Shown: positions 40,647 to 48,888, counted from the stretch's first letter. The stretch is DNA of 64,000 nt from CAZPNX01 sp964588285 (GCA_964588285.1 CAZPNX010000001.1:211069-275068); one strand, 5' to 3'. The notes: generated from the sequence alone by a model not told the origin. Made by a program: numbers and translations.

Positions 40647-40987
40647 CTCAATTTTCTGAAATCGTCCAGATTCTGCTTGGCCCCCAGCGCCATTTTGTGG
40701 AACTCCTGAAGTTTGGCGCAGGGATATTCCTGGCATTCCCCGCAGTTAGAGAGCTTCTTCGACATGCCGCAGCGGCGGTACTCGCACACTCCGCAATGCC
40801 TGATATGCACGCCCTGGGCCACGGCGCACCCCACGCAGTTGATGTCGGCCGGCTTGAGGTCGGCCCCATACATTTTGGACCACTCCGGGGCCGTCCTTTC
40901 TCGAAGGGCCTGGTCGTCGTCCCGGTGGGCCAGGTAGGCCGGGCAGGCCGAGCAGTCCAGCCCGCAGTAGGAAAGCATCATTGCCAT
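40643..40987 (-). CDS. DUF3795 cysteine-rich protein
   Basis: The product is 114 aa with many cysteines in DUF3795 order: SYCGLDCSACPAYLA, NCVGCAVAQGVHIRHC, CEYRRCGMSKKLSNCGEC and EYPCAKLQEF. The pattern suggests metal or Fe-S binding; the function is unknown. It is coupled to rimO by GTGA overlap. A MITE-like repeat lies directly upstream. Confidence 0.88.
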   Translation of the reverse strand: MAMMLSYCGLDCSACPAYLAHRDDDQALRERTAPEWSKMYGADLKPADINCVGCAVAQGVHIRHCGVCEYRRCGMSKKLSNCGECQEYPCAKLQEFHKMALGAKQNLDDFRKLR

Positions 40988-41010
40988 CGTTTTCTCCCTA
41001 ACTTCTGTTT

Positions 41011-41185
41011 GGAACCTTTAAAATCGCGTTTTGTCTATGTTTCAACCATGCTCAACATGACATAACGCTGTGTATACGGGTCATGCTGATCCCAGCTTGC
41101 GGTGTGATAGACCCTGAGCCGGCCGAAGGGTTGCCGAAACCGTCGAAGCATGACCGCACCTAACGATAGCATTTTTAGAGGTTCC
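41011..41185. mobile_element. MITE-like repeat A, copy 2 (175 bp)
   Basis: GGAACCTTTA (41011-41020) and TAGAGGTTCC (41176-41185) form the ends. The interior matches copy 1 at 20576-20751 in order and in most bases, including GTTTTGTCTATGTTTCAACC and AAGGGTTGCCGAAACCGTCG. Differences include a T for A inside the first hairpin. No coding capacity is seen. Confidence 0.75.
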
Positions 41186-41201
41186 CTGTACAATTTCATT
41201 A

Positions 41202-41723
41202 TCATTCCATTTCCCGGTGCTCGGAACAGAACCGCTTGCGTTGGCAGGTCCGGCAATGCCCGCCCATCCACAGCCGGTCGAACTGGCCCATAATCTTGGA
41301 CACCAGCTCTTTGTCGTCTGTGACCAACCCGGCCTCGAAGTTGCGCCTGTCGTCAGATTTGGCCCCCAGGCCGGCCCCGGTCAGGTTGGCGCTGCCCGAG
41401 TAGGCGAAGCGACCGTCGACAATCACCGATTTGAAGTGGGCCCGGGGGCAGAGCATCCTCTCCAGGCCTTCGATCAGGTTGGGATAGCGGTCGAAGTCGC
41501 GCCTAAAGGCCGGGCCCGGCTCCCCGGCGTGGATGAGGCGGATCGAGACCCTCCGTTCCACCAACTCCGAGAGCAGTTTGAGAAACGGCGTCATCCTCCT
41601 CCCCTCCTTGACATAGAGGTCCTTTAGTCCGGAGGTGGCCAGCCATAAAAACTTCCTGGTTTGGGGAATCTCTTCCAGGATTATCCGGCGGTAGAGTTGG
41701 GAGTCGGTCAGGAACTCGAGCAT
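41202..41723 (-). CDS. Phospholipase D-like protein, single HKD motif
   Basis: The product is 173 aa. One PLD catalytic motif is present, HFKSVIVDGRFAYSGSANLT (H-x-K-x4-D plus GSAN), with a preceding beta/alpha half-domain (RRVSIRLIHAGEPG). The C-terminus adds a small cysteine cluster (HCRTCQRKRFC) that may bind zinc. A single HKD domain implies a homodimer acting as nuclease or phosphodiesterase. It lies between a MITE copy and a palindromic element, with no evident partner. Confidence 0.85.
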   Translation of the reverse strand: MLEFLTDSQLYRRIILEEIPQTRKFLWLATSGLKDLYVKEGRRMTPFLKLLSELVERRVSIRLIHAGEPGPAFRRDFDRYPNLIEGLERMLCPRAHFKSVIVDGRFAYSGSANLTGAGLGAKSDDRRNFEAGLVTDDKELVSKIMGQFDRLWMGGHCRTCQRKRFCSEHREME

Positions 41724-41735
41724 GTTTTTACTGAC

Positions 41736-41838
41736 GTCATCCTGAGTTTTGCGCCCTGCCTGGCCTGCGAAGGATCTTCTTAATCAGCCAAGGCTCAGAT
41801 CCTTCATGAGCAAGGCATGGTGCCGGTCTCAGGATGAC
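41736..41838. repeat. Palindromic element, TGACGTCATYCTGAG family, copy 2
   Basis: GTCATCCTGAG (41736-41746) and CTCAGGATGAC (41828-41838) are a perfect 11-bp inverted repeat 103 bp end to end. Interior words GAAGGATCTTC and GATCCTTCATG repeat the theme. Its right end encodes the last residues and the TGA (41829-41831) of the thioesterase gene. Confidence 0.65.
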
Positions 41839-42266
41839 GACGGCGTTTTCGGCCTCACCAGCTTCCCCGCGGCCTGAGCCAGCACACTCCCCTGTCCGTC
41901 GCTGATCTCCGACTCGGCCTCGATCACCCGCCCCCTCTCCGACACAACCCGTCCCATTAAAATGATCTTTTCGCCGATGGGTACCGGTTTCTTGAATCTG
42001 ACCGTCAGCTCCGCGGTCACCGCGCCCGAGCCGCCCCCGCCCCGCTCCTGGCCACCCAGGGCGTGGGCCAAAGCCTCGTCCAACAAGGTGGAAACGATGC
42101 CGCCGTGGAGCACGCCCTTCCATCCCTGGAACTTGGCCGAGGGTAGGAATTCAGCCCGGCACCGGCCGGGTTCGGGATATTCGAATTTGAGCCCCAGCCC
42201 GTCGGGGTTGTCCGCCCCGCAGGCGAAGCAGTGATGGTCGTCGACCAGGTTCATTACTTCCTGCAT
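41829..42266 (-). CDS. Hotdog-fold thioesterase (PaaI-like)
   Basis: The product is 145 aa. Features are HHCFACGADNPDGLGLKF, the catalytic-helix motif GWKGVLHGGIVSTLLDEALA and the strands AVTAELTVRFKKPVPIGEKI. It probably hydrolyses acyl-CoA or acyl-ACP; the N-terminal CxxCG-type cysteines are found in a subgroup. The last residues (PSSS) and the stop codon come from the palindromic element at 41736-41838, so the native C-terminus may have been trimmed. Confidence 0.9.
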   Translation of the reverse strand: MQEVMNLVDDHHCFACGADNPDGLGLKFEYPEPGRCRAEFLPSAKFQGWKGVLHGGIVSTLLDEALAHALGGQERGGGGSGAVTAELTVRFKKPVPIGEKIILMGRVVSERGRVIEAESEISDGQGSVLAQAAGKLVRPKTPSSS

Positions 42267-42270
42267 CTCT

Positions 42271-42322
42271 CACACAAAGACACTAAGGCACAAAGATATT
42301 TTTTTCGTGTATTTCGTGGGAA
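42271..42322. repeat. Compact CACAAAGACAC/TTTCGTGGG element
   Basis: CACAAAGACACTAAGGCACA is joined through AAGATAT to TTTTTTCGTGTATTTCGTGG. The second half resembles an end of the GxxExxY cassette (CCCACGAAATACACGAAAA on the other strand); the first half resembles the repeat arms at 13009 and 15045. It looks like two element ends brought together without cargo. Confidence 0.5.
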
Positions 42323-42327
42323 ATCGG

Positions 42328-43458
42328 TCAGTCAAACCCGGCCCCGCGCGGCAGGTCGAACGGCAGGGGCTCGGGCAAAAAGACCTCCTGAATGCACTTG
42401 AGCGCGTAGTCGTCGCTCATCCCGGCCAGATAGTCGCCGGCTATGATCTGGGGCGGGGCCTTCTCCCGGGCATAGATCTGCTCCAGCTTGAACAGGTGCC
42501 GGCCGAACCTGCGGTAGAGGGGGACGGGATTGTCGTCGTATTTTTCGAAAGCGCGGCCCCACCTTTCCTGTATTTCGCAGAGCTCGTGGAACAGGGTGGC
42601 CAGTATCTTGCCGCAAAACTGGCCGTACTCCACCAGCGGCCTCGATCGGTAGATGTGGGACATGTTGAAGTCGTAAAGCTGCCGCATCAGCTCGTGGCAC
42701 TCGTCGGAGAAGGAGATCATCCCGGTCAGCCTGGCCTGGGCGATGACGTCCGAAACCAGGGTGTCGATGATCTCGCCGTTCTTGCGCCCCAGGCTCTCCC
42801 CCACCCGGACCGGTATCTGCGCCTCGTCCACCAGCCCGGCCCGGAAGGCGTCCTCGATGTCCCGTCCCAGGTAGGAGATCTTGTCGGCCATCCTGACCAC
42901 GCAGCCCTCGTAGCTGGCCGGGTAGGCGCCCAGGGTTTTCATGTCCTCCAGCCTGAGGTGTTCGGAGCGGGGCGAGATCTCCTTCTCGTACCTCTCACCG
43001 CAGTGGCAGGCGATGCCGTCGCGCACCCCGTAGGTCAGGTTGAGCCCGGCCCCGTCGTTGGCCAGCTTGTCCACCACCCGCAGGGCGTAGATCTCGTGGA
43101 CAAAGCCGCCGTAATCCTTAAGCAGGTCGTTCAAAACCTCCTCGCCCCGGTGGCCGAAGGGGGCGTGCCCCAGGTCGTGTCCCAGGGCGATGGCTTGGGC
43201 CAGGTCGGCGTCCAGATCCAAAGCCCGGCAGATGGCGGCCGAGATGGTGGCCACGTGCAGGGTGTGCTCCATGCGGGTGCAGACGTGGTCGTTGTCCGGA
43301 GAGAAGAAGACCTGGGTCTTGTGCTTAAGCCGGCGGAAGGGCATGGAGTGGATGACGGCCGTCTGGTCCCGGAAATAGGGGCCGCGGATGTCCTCGTCGC
43401 GGGGACGGAGGCGCTGGCGGTAAACTTCCTGGGGAAGCGGGTTGGTCAGTTTTATCAT
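42328..43458 (-). CDS. dgt: dGTP triphosphohydrolase-like HD protein
   Basis: The product is 376 aa from ATG 43458 (AAGGGAAAG upstream). Features are RDQTAVIHSMPFRRLKHKTQ, the first HD residues in CTRMEHTLHVATISAAI, the HD doublet IALGHDLGHAPFGHRGE, and a distal Asp in CVVRMADKISYLGRDIEDAF. The family hydrolyses dNTPs to nucleosides and triphosphate and can contribute to dNTP balance or phage defence. It stands as a single gene between the RHS relic terminator and the thioesterase gene. Confidence 0.95.
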   Translation of the reverse strand: MIKLTNPLPQEVYRQRLRPRDEDIRGPYFRDQTAVIHSMPFRRLKHKTQVFFSPDNDHVCTRMEHTLHVATISAAICRALDLDADLAQAIALGHDLGHAPFGHRGEEVLNDLLKDYGGFVHEIYALRVVDKLANDGAGLNLTYGVRDGIACHCGERYEKEISPRSEHLRLEDMKTLGAYPASYEGCVVRMADKISYLGRDIEDAFRAGLVDEAQIPVRVGESLGRKNGEIIDTLVSDVIAQARLTGMISFSDECHELMRQLYDFNMSHIYRSRPLVEYGQFCGKILATLFHELCEIQERWGRAFEKYDDNPVPLYRRFGRHLFKLEQIYAREKAPPQIIAGDYLAGMSDDYALKCIQEVFLPEPLPFDLPRGAGFD

Positions 43459-43574
43459 AATCTTTCCCTTGACACTGATGCTCATAGATCGTTTTTTCTA
43501 ATCAAATGAAAAATCTGTGAGGTTCTGTGTCAAAATATTCGTAGTAATAATAACGCAAACCGGCCGAGATTGCA

Positions 43575-43605
43575 ACAAAAAGACCCCGCCGGATGCGGGG
43601 GGTGA
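43575..43605 (-). terminator. Intrinsic terminator after the RHS relic
   Basis: On the minus strand CCCCGC, ATCC and GGCGGGG form a GC stem followed by TCTTTTTG. It lies just downstream of the RHS fragment. The rest of 43459-43888 holds only that fragment and AT-rich sequence. Confidence 0.65.
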
Positions 43606-43617
43606 CCTTATAATATA

Positions 43618-43722
43618 TCACGCCTTGGCATAATACTGCCCGGTGGCCTCGTCCTGCACATTCCCGGTGAACTTGTGAGTATTGCCGGCAGCAGCCGTGC
43701 CGATGTCGGTGCCGAAGGCGTA
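43618..43722 (-). pseudogene. RHS-repeat core fragment
   Basis: The minus frame reads YAFGTDIGTAAAGNTHKFTG, then NVQDEATGQYYAKA and a stop. This is the conserved RHS-core pattern (Y-x-x-F-G ... F-T-G-x-x-x-D-x-x-T-G-x-Y-Y-x-A). Upstream the similarity breaks within ~10 codons at an in-frame TGA. Only about 34 residues remain of a protein family usually above 1000 aa, so it is a relic. Confidence 0.65.
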
Positions 43723-43888
43723 TTGTATGTTATACTGTGTATTTCATAATGAACATTCTAACTTGCGAAGTGGAAGCTTCCATCCCTATCTTGGTAATAC
43801 GATTCACATGTTGATGTTCTCCCGACTTTACCACCTGAAGCAATCGTTGAATAACTTCTATTATCCACCTTTGTTTTGTCGACATTTC

Positions 43889-45025
43889 TTATGATATGAA
43901 ATCCCGGTAGTTCTCTTTGGTTATCACCTCGAAAGTCGCACCATTATAGGCCTCAAGAAACTCTTTCGGAGATTTCACCTTCCCCTGGCCCCACTTCACC
44001 TCGTAGCCCCGCAGTTTGCCGCCGCGTTCCTCGATAATGTCGATTTCCTTCTGGTCGTAGGTTCGCCAGAAGTAGAAGTTGCCGAATTCACCGGCGTTGT
44101 TGAGGGCTTTCATCCGCTCGATCAGGATGAAGTTCTCGAACATGGCTCCGGCATCGCTTCGTAAATTGAGGGGGTTGAAATTCCTGATCAGGGCATTGCG
44201 CAGGCCGGTGTCCACGAAGTAGTATTTCGAGGACTTGTATATCTCCTTGCGCAGGTTCCTGCTTAGCCCGCGCAGCCGGACGATGACGAACATCTTCTCC
44301 AGGATGTCCAAGTATTTCTCGACCACCACCTTCGACAGCGCCAGGTGCTTGGCCAGCTCGGCGGTGGAGACCTCGGATCCCACCTGCAGAGCAAGCAGGG
44401 CCAGGAGATCCACAACCTTCTGGGGCTTGCGTACCGATTCGAAGCTCAAAATGTCCTTGTGAAGATAGGTGTTCACTAGGTCGTATAGATACCTCTCCTT
44501 CTCCTCGTTACTACCGGCGGTGGCCACCGCCGGGTAGGCGCCGTAGCGCAGCAGCTCCTCCAAGCCGTCTGGGAAACCCTTGCCGGACGGGCCGGAAGGT
44601 ATCTCGGCCAGGGACAGCGGGTAGAGGTGTACCGTGGCCGAGCGGCCGGTCAGGGGCTCGCTGACGCGCGAGGCCAGGTCGAAGGAGGAGGAGCCCGAGG
44701 CGATGATCCTGATCTTCAAGCTGTCGTACAGTAATTTCAGGGTCAGCCCGATATCCGGTATGCGCTGGGCCTCGTCTACGAAAAGGTATTTCTTGTTACC
44801 CACCGCCTTCTTCAGCGCCGCCAGATCTGGCTTGCCCATGGCCTCCCGGTCGCGGAGGTCGTCCCCGTTGTAGGCGGCGACGGACTTGGGGTCGATGTCC
44901 CGCAGCAACAGACGGGTGACCAAGGTGGTCTTGCCCGACTGCCTGGGGCCGTAAAGGATGACCACCTTTGGCTTGGTTGACCAGAGCTTGCGGATGGTTT
45001 TTGTTATACTTCTCTCTATTATCAT
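43889..45025 (-). CDS. AAA ATPase with DUF4143 domain
   Basis: The product is 378 aa. The N-terminal AAA domain has Walker A YGPRQSGKTTLV, Walker B YLFVDEAQRIPD and sensor IIASGSSSFDL. A winged-helix segment lies at ~205-250 (STAELAKHLALSKVVVEKYL). The C-terminal DUF4143 PD-(D/E)xK-like domain has YYFVDTGLRNALI, FENFILIERM, YFWRTYDQKEIDIIEERGG and LRGYEVKWG. The family is common and mobile-looking; its function is unclear. It has its own promoter and a 22-bp imperfect palindrome in the leader, consistent with self-repression through the winged helix (inference). Confidence 0.93.
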   Translation of the reverse strand: MIIERSITKTIRKLWSTKPKVVILYGPRQSGKTTLVTRLLLRDIDPKSVAAYNGDDLRDREAMGKPDLAALKKAVGNKKYLFVDEAQRIPDIGLTLKLLYDSLKIRIIASGSSSFDLASRVSEPLTGRSATVHLYPLSLAEIPSGPSGKGFPDGLEELLRYGAYPAVATAGSNEEKERYLYDLVNTYLHKDILSFESVRKPQKVVDLLALLALQVGSEVSTAELAKHLALSKVVVEKYLDILEKMFVIVRLRGLSRNLRKEIYKSSKYYFVDTGLRNALIRNFNPLNLRSDAGAMFENFILIERMKALNNAGEFGNFYFWRTYDQKEIDIIEERGGKLRGYEVKWGQGKVKSPKEFLEAYNGATFEVITKENYRDFIS

Positions 45026-45029
45026 GAAA

Positions 45030-45051
45030 AGAGTAATGTATACTTTGCTCT
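45030..45051. promoter_or_regulatory. Operator-like 22-bp palindrome in the DUF4143 leader
   Basis: AGAG at 45030 and CTCT at 45051 frame a central GTATAC; 18 of 22 positions are symmetric. It lies between the predicted start site (~45057) and the ATG at 45025, where a bound protein would block transcription. Confidence 0.45.
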
Positions 45052-45063
45052 ATTTATATGAAT

Positions 45064-45092
45064 ATAATAAACTAGATTTGGTTACTTGTCAA
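45064..45092 (-). promoter_or_regulatory. Near-consensus promoter for DUF4143 ATPase
   Basis: On the minus strand TTGACA (45087-45092) and TATTAT (45064-45069) have a 17-bp spacer. Confidence 0.65.
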
Positions 45093-45370
45093 GTTCTTTT
45101 TTTATCAGAGTTTGTCGGATTTTGTAAATTGTGATTTGGTGCTTTCTATTCGAGGAGCCTATATCCAGGCCGTAGTATTTTGAGGTCTAAAGGCCGATTT
45201 GGGCTGGTAATTTTACTGTAAGTTATTGTAAAATCAACAAAAACAAGAGATATTTTACCATGCTAAATACAAATGCCCTAAATGATAGTCCCATTCCTTC
45301 AGGAATGTCATCCCTCTAATCTATACTATCTCGTTGCAGAAACGAGAAATAGCCAAAAGGAGGTAGTGCT

Positions 45371-45487
45371 ATGGAAGGATTGGGTGACTTGGTTGACTTC
45401 ATCAAGAGGTTTGCCAATGAGCGGATTTGCCTGAAAGCCTTGATTAACCATCGTTGGCCTGACGGTTTTACTGTTCAAATGGCTTAA
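45371..45487 (+). pseudogene. IS1595-type transposase N-terminal fragment
   Basis: This 38-codon frame starts with ATG after AGGAGGTAGTGCT and reads MEGLGDLVDFIKRFANERIC, then LKALINHRWPDGFTVQMA and a stop. The 'L-x-x-F ... C-x-x-x-L-x-x-x-R-W-P-D-G-F' pattern is the start of IS1595-family transposases, where a zinc ribbon should follow; here the frame stops instead. Together with 45577-45886 it is the only coding-like sequence on the plus strand. The stretch 45093-45370 shows no gene. Confidence 0.55.
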
Positions 45488-45576
45488 TTTCCAAGTTTTT
45501 TAAATGTTTAGTTTCACCAGGTTGTTGACAGGAGTGGTATGATTAGAATACCATAACTCAAACAACCTGAAGAAGA

Positions 45577-45886
45577 TGAAGTATCACAAGAATGCCAGGA
45601 CCAATCCGAAACAGCGAAAAGCCATAAAGAAAGAGCCCAGGGAAAGCTATCGGAAATTGACCGACAATATTGCGTCTCGTCAACCACCATCGGCAAGTGG
45701 AAAAACTCAGAACATATCCAGGATAAAAGCAGTCGGCCATACCGCATTCACTACGCGCCGACCAAGAACGGTGATATTATTTCCATCGAGTCGGTGAAAT
45801 CGGAAGGTAAAAAAGATATGTTTAAAGTATCCCATAAGTCCGCCGGAAAGCTGGCTGAACGGTTGTTAAGTAATATCCCGAGATAA
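45577..45886 (+). pseudogene. IS481-type transposase N-terminal fragment, frameshifted
   Basis: The first frame begins MKYHKNARTNPKQRKAIKKE. After a shift near 45640 another frame continues GKLSEIDRQYCVSSTTIGKW, then KNSEHIQDKSSRPYRIHYAP. That is the helix-turn-helix and linker of IS481/DDE transposases. The catalytic domain is absent; the frame runs into ~40 unrelated residues (KNGDIISIESVKSEG ... LSNIPR) and ends at TAA 45884-45886. It is a decayed or chimeric remnant. Confidence 0.65.
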
Positions 45887-45900
45887 AAATATTGATTACA

Positions 45901-45942
45901 AGAGCCAGACCCCTTTCAAAAAAAAGAAAGGGGTCTGGCTCT
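45901..45942. repeat. Perfect 17-bp hairpin (AGAGCCAGACCCC type)
   Basis: AGAGCCAGACCCCTTTC (45901-45917), eight A, GAAAGGGGTCTGGCTCT (45926-45942). The word is a common REP-like unit in many bacterial genomes. It could also end the lolA transcript (lolA stop at 45964) from the other side, although no T tract follows the stem. Confidence 0.7.
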
Positions 45943-45963
45943 TTGCCTAAATTCATTATATCC

Positions 45964-46596
45964 CTACTCCGTGTTTATCAGGCTCACCCCCTTGGGCACG
46001 GTGAACCTGAACCTCTCGTCCTTGGGCTTGGCGTTGAGCTTGATCCCGGTGAACCGGTACTCGGCCGTGTTGTCGTTGACGTCGGTAACGTCCAGCCCGT
46101 TTATGAGATAGGTCTCCCGGTTGACCAAGATCTTCACCTCCTTGAACATGTCCTTGAACTCGGGCAGGTCCAGCCAGATCTGGTAGTCGCCGTTGGCCCG
46201 GCAGCCGTTTTTGACCTTGGCCGAAATGAGCTTGGAGAGCGGGCTCAGCCAGACCAGGTAGTTGTTGGTCCTGTCCAGCCCCACCCGCACCACCTGCTTC
46301 TCTTTGATCAAATGTATCCACAGGTTCTGGCCGTCGCAGACGATGAGCTGGGGATCCGGCTTCTTGACCTCCAGCCGCAGCAGGTTGGGCTTTTTGACCT
46401 CCAGCTTGCCCTCGAACTTGGTGCAGGTGCCGGAGGCGGCGTCGCAGGCGATCTGGACGAAGTCGGCCCTGAAGTCGGCCACCTCCTTGTAGGTTATCCT
46501 CACCTGGGTCATCACCTCCCCCGGCTCCTGGGCCGCCAGGGCCAAGGGCCAGAGCAGGAACAGCGCCGCCATCGCCGCCACGCTACGCATCAACAC
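45964..46596 (-). CDS. lolA: Outer-membrane lipoprotein carrier LolA-like protein
   Basis: The product is 210 aa with a signal peptide at ~1-22 (AAMAALFLLWPLALAAQ). The LolA/LolB half-barrel reads YKEVADFRADFVQIACDA, FEGKLEVKKPNLLRLEV, PQLIVCDGQNLWIHL and VKILVNRETYLINGLDVTDV. It ferries lipoproteins across the periplasm, which fits the many lipoproteins here. The start overlaps the ftsK 3' end by 14 bp, the same lolA-after-ftsK order found in many bacteria. Confidence 0.9.
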   Translation of the reverse strand: MLMRSVAAMAALFLLWPLALAAQEPGEVMTQVRITYKEVADFRADFVQIACDAASGTCTKFEGKLEVKKPNLLRLEVKKPDPQLIVCDGQNLWIHLIKEKQVVRVGLDRTNNYLVWLSPLSKLISAKVKNGCRANGDYQIWLDLPEFKDMFKEVKILVNRETYLINGLDVTDVNDNTAEYRFTGIKLNAKPKDERFRFTVPKGVSLINTE

Positions 46597-48844
46597 CCTC
46601 CTCGTTTTTGATTAGAACCTCCCGGGCCTTGCTGCCGTCGAACGGCCCCACCACCCCGGCCGCCTCCAGCTGGTCGATCAGCCGGGCCGCCCGGGAGTAG
46701 CCCAGCTTCAACCGCCTCTGCAACAGTGACACCGAGCCCTGCTGGTGCCGTATGACCAAAGCCTTTGCCTCGTCGAACATCTCGTCGCGCCCCCCGTCTC
46801 CGCTCGGCTCCTGGGGCACGGTCATTTCCATGGAGTAATCAGATTGCACCGTCTCCCCCCGTCCCTCGCCGGTTTCCTCGGTCTGGCTGCCGGCCGATCC
46901 GTATGTCTCCTTGAGATAGGCCACCACCCGTTCGGTCTCTTGGGTGGAGATGAAGGGCCCGTGCAGCCGCACCGCCTCGGCCTGTCCCGGCGGGATATAG
47001 AGCATGTCGCCCCGGCCCAGCAGGGACTCGGCCCCGTTGATGTCCAAAATGGTGCGGGAGTCGGTCTTGGAGGCCACCTGGAAGGCGATCCGGGCCGGAA
47101 AATTGGCCTTGATGACCCCGGTTATAACATCCACCGACGGCCGCTGGGTGGCCACCACCAGGTGGATGCCCACCGCCCTGGCCATCTGGGCCAGCTTGGC
47201 GATTCGGCTTTCGATCTCCCCGGCCTCGCGCGACAGCATCAGGTCGGCCAGCTCGTCGATGACGATGATCAGATAAGACATCCGCTGGCTCGACTTGCGG
47301 TTGAAGTCCTCGATGTTGCGGCACCCCTCCTTGGCCAGGATCTTGTATCGGCCCTCCATCTCGCTGACCGCCAGCCGGAAAACCTGGAGCACCTCCTGGG
47401 GGTCGGTGACCACGCCCTCGATGGAACGGGTGACCGACTTGCCGGCATCGGACTCGACCCGGTACTGGAACTGAAGATGGGGTATGCCCCGGTACACTGA
47501 AAGCTCGATGCGCTTGGGGTCGATCATGATGAAGTGCAGATCCTCGGGCCCCAGATGGTAGAGAAGCGAGGTGATGATGGTATTCAGGCAGACGCTCTTG
47601 CCCGAGCCGGTGGAGCCGGCCACCAAAAGATGCGGCATCTCGGCCAGGTCGGCCGCGCAGGGTTCGCCGGTAATGGTTCGTCCCAGCGCCATGGTCAGAC
47701 GGCCGCCGGAGGCGGCGAAGGCTGGGGAGGTGAGCAGGGGCTTGAGCAGGACCATGCTTCGGTGGCGGTTCGGTATTTCTATGCCCACCACCCCCTTGCC
47801 CGGTATGGGGGCCAGGATGCGGATGCGATGGGCCTGCATGGCCAGGGCCAAATCGTCGGCCAGGTTGGCGATCTGGTTGACCTTGACGCCCGGAGCCGGC
47901 TTGAACTCGTAGCGGGTGATCACCGGGCCGGAGTGCCTCTCGATGATCTCCCCTTCCACCCCGAACTCGGCCAGCTTTTCCAGCAGGATCTGGGATTTGT
48001 CCTCCTCCACGGCCACAGCCTTGTCCCGATCCTCGTTCAAAAGGGCCAAAAAAGCCTTCTGGTACTCGGCGCTGATGCTGGCTGATCGGGGACGGGGCCT
48101 TGGCGGCAAAGCTTGTTCCGGACTGGGTCGAGGAACCGGTCTTTCCAGTTTGGAGGATTTGGATCTCTCGGCCGTTTTATTGGCCGTAGGCTCCTTAAAC
48201 AACTCCTCGGCTTGGTCCGTCTCCAAAACGGTTTCCCTGTCGGCCATGGCTTGGACTTCTCCGGCCGGCTTCTCAGGCTTCTCTTTTGGCTTGGGCAGAA
48301 GCAAAATCTTCAGACGGTCCACCCAGTGGCTGAAGTTTATCTCGGTTCCCAAAAAAAGCCAGACCCCCAGCAGAGCGAACAGCACCAGCCAGCAGCCGAC
48401 ATATCCAAAGGTATTGAAAAGGAAATCGGCCAGCCATACCCCCCAAGCTCCGGCCGCCGGCAGATGCTCCACATGGTAGGAAATGTGCAGCAACCCGGCA
48501 ACGGCCATGGCCCAGCTTAAGACCGCGGCTGCCAGCAGGCTGTTCCACAGAAGTATTAAGACCTGTTTCTTGCGGAAAAGGAACCAGCCCCAAATGGCCA
48601 GAAAAACCGGAATAAAAAAAGCCGAATAGCCCAGCAGCCGTATCATCCAGTGTGAGATGATGTCGCCTGGAGGCCCGGCCCAGTTCTGCCTGGGCCAATC
48701 CTGAGACCAAGCATGGCTGTCAACCGGGGAAAAGGAAAAGAGGCCGGCCAGCAGATATATACCCAGCAGGATCAGGGAAAAACCCGAAAGCTCCCTGACC
48801 CTGTCTTGGCTGACATTGGATTTCTTCTTTTTTTCTTTTTTCAT
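46583..48844 (-). CDS. ftsK: DNA translocase FtsK
   Basis: The product is 753 aa. Four TM helices lie at ~20-165, followed by a charged, Pro-containing linker at ~180-270. The alpha domain (EIIERHSGPVITRYEFKPAP) leads into the RecA-like motor with Walker A VAGSTGSGKSV and Walker B YLIIVIDELADLM, plus FQVASKTDSRTILDI. The C-terminal gamma winged helix (LQRRLKLGYSRAARLIDQLE) reads KOPS polarity. It segregates chromosome termini at the septum. It starts 44 bp after comB in the TPR-to-lolA gene string. Confidence 0.97.
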   Translation of the reverse strand: MKKEKKKKSNVSQDRVRELSGFSLILLGIYLLAGLFSFSPVDSHAWSQDWPRQNWAGPPGDIISHWMIRLLGYSAFFIPVFLAIWGWFLFRKKQVLILLWNSLLAAAVLSWAMAVAGLLHISYHVEHLPAAGAWGVWLADFLFNTFGYVGCWLVLFALLGVWLFLGTEINFSHWVDRLKILLLPKPKEKPEKPAGEVQAMADRETVLETDQAEELFKEPTANKTAERSKSSKLERPVPRPSPEQALPPRPRPRSASISAEYQKAFLALLNEDRDKAVAVEEDKSQILLEKLAEFGVEGEIIERHSGPVITRYEFKPAPGVKVNQIANLADDLALAMQAHRIRILAPIPGKGVVGIEIPNRHRSMVLLKPLLTSPAFAASGGRLTMALGRTITGEPCAADLAEMPHLLVAGSTGSGKSVCLNTIITSLLYHLGPEDLHFIMIDPKRIELSVYRGIPHLQFQYRVESDAGKSVTRSIEGVVTDPQEVLQVFRLAVSEMEGRYKILAKEGCRNIEDFNRKSSQRMSYLIIVIDELADLMLSREAGEIESRIAKLAQMARAVGIHLVVATQRPSVDVITGVIKANFPARIAFQVASKTDSRTILDINGAESLLGRGDMLYIPPGQAEAVRLHGPFISTQETERVVAYLKETYGSAGSQTEETGEGRGETVQSDYSMEMTVPQEPSGDGGRDEMFDEAKALVIRHQQGSVSLLQRRLKLGYSRAARLIDQLEAAGVVGPFDGSKAREVLIKNEEGVDA

Positions 48845-48888
48845 CTATTAGTTTATTAAAAACGGACAAAACATTGCTGCAATATAAC

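Noticed and set aside
42328..43458. dGTPase as part of a phage-defence island
   Set aside because: dGTPases can act in defence, but no other defence gene is adjacent; the DUF4143 and RHS relic nearby are not enough to claim an island.
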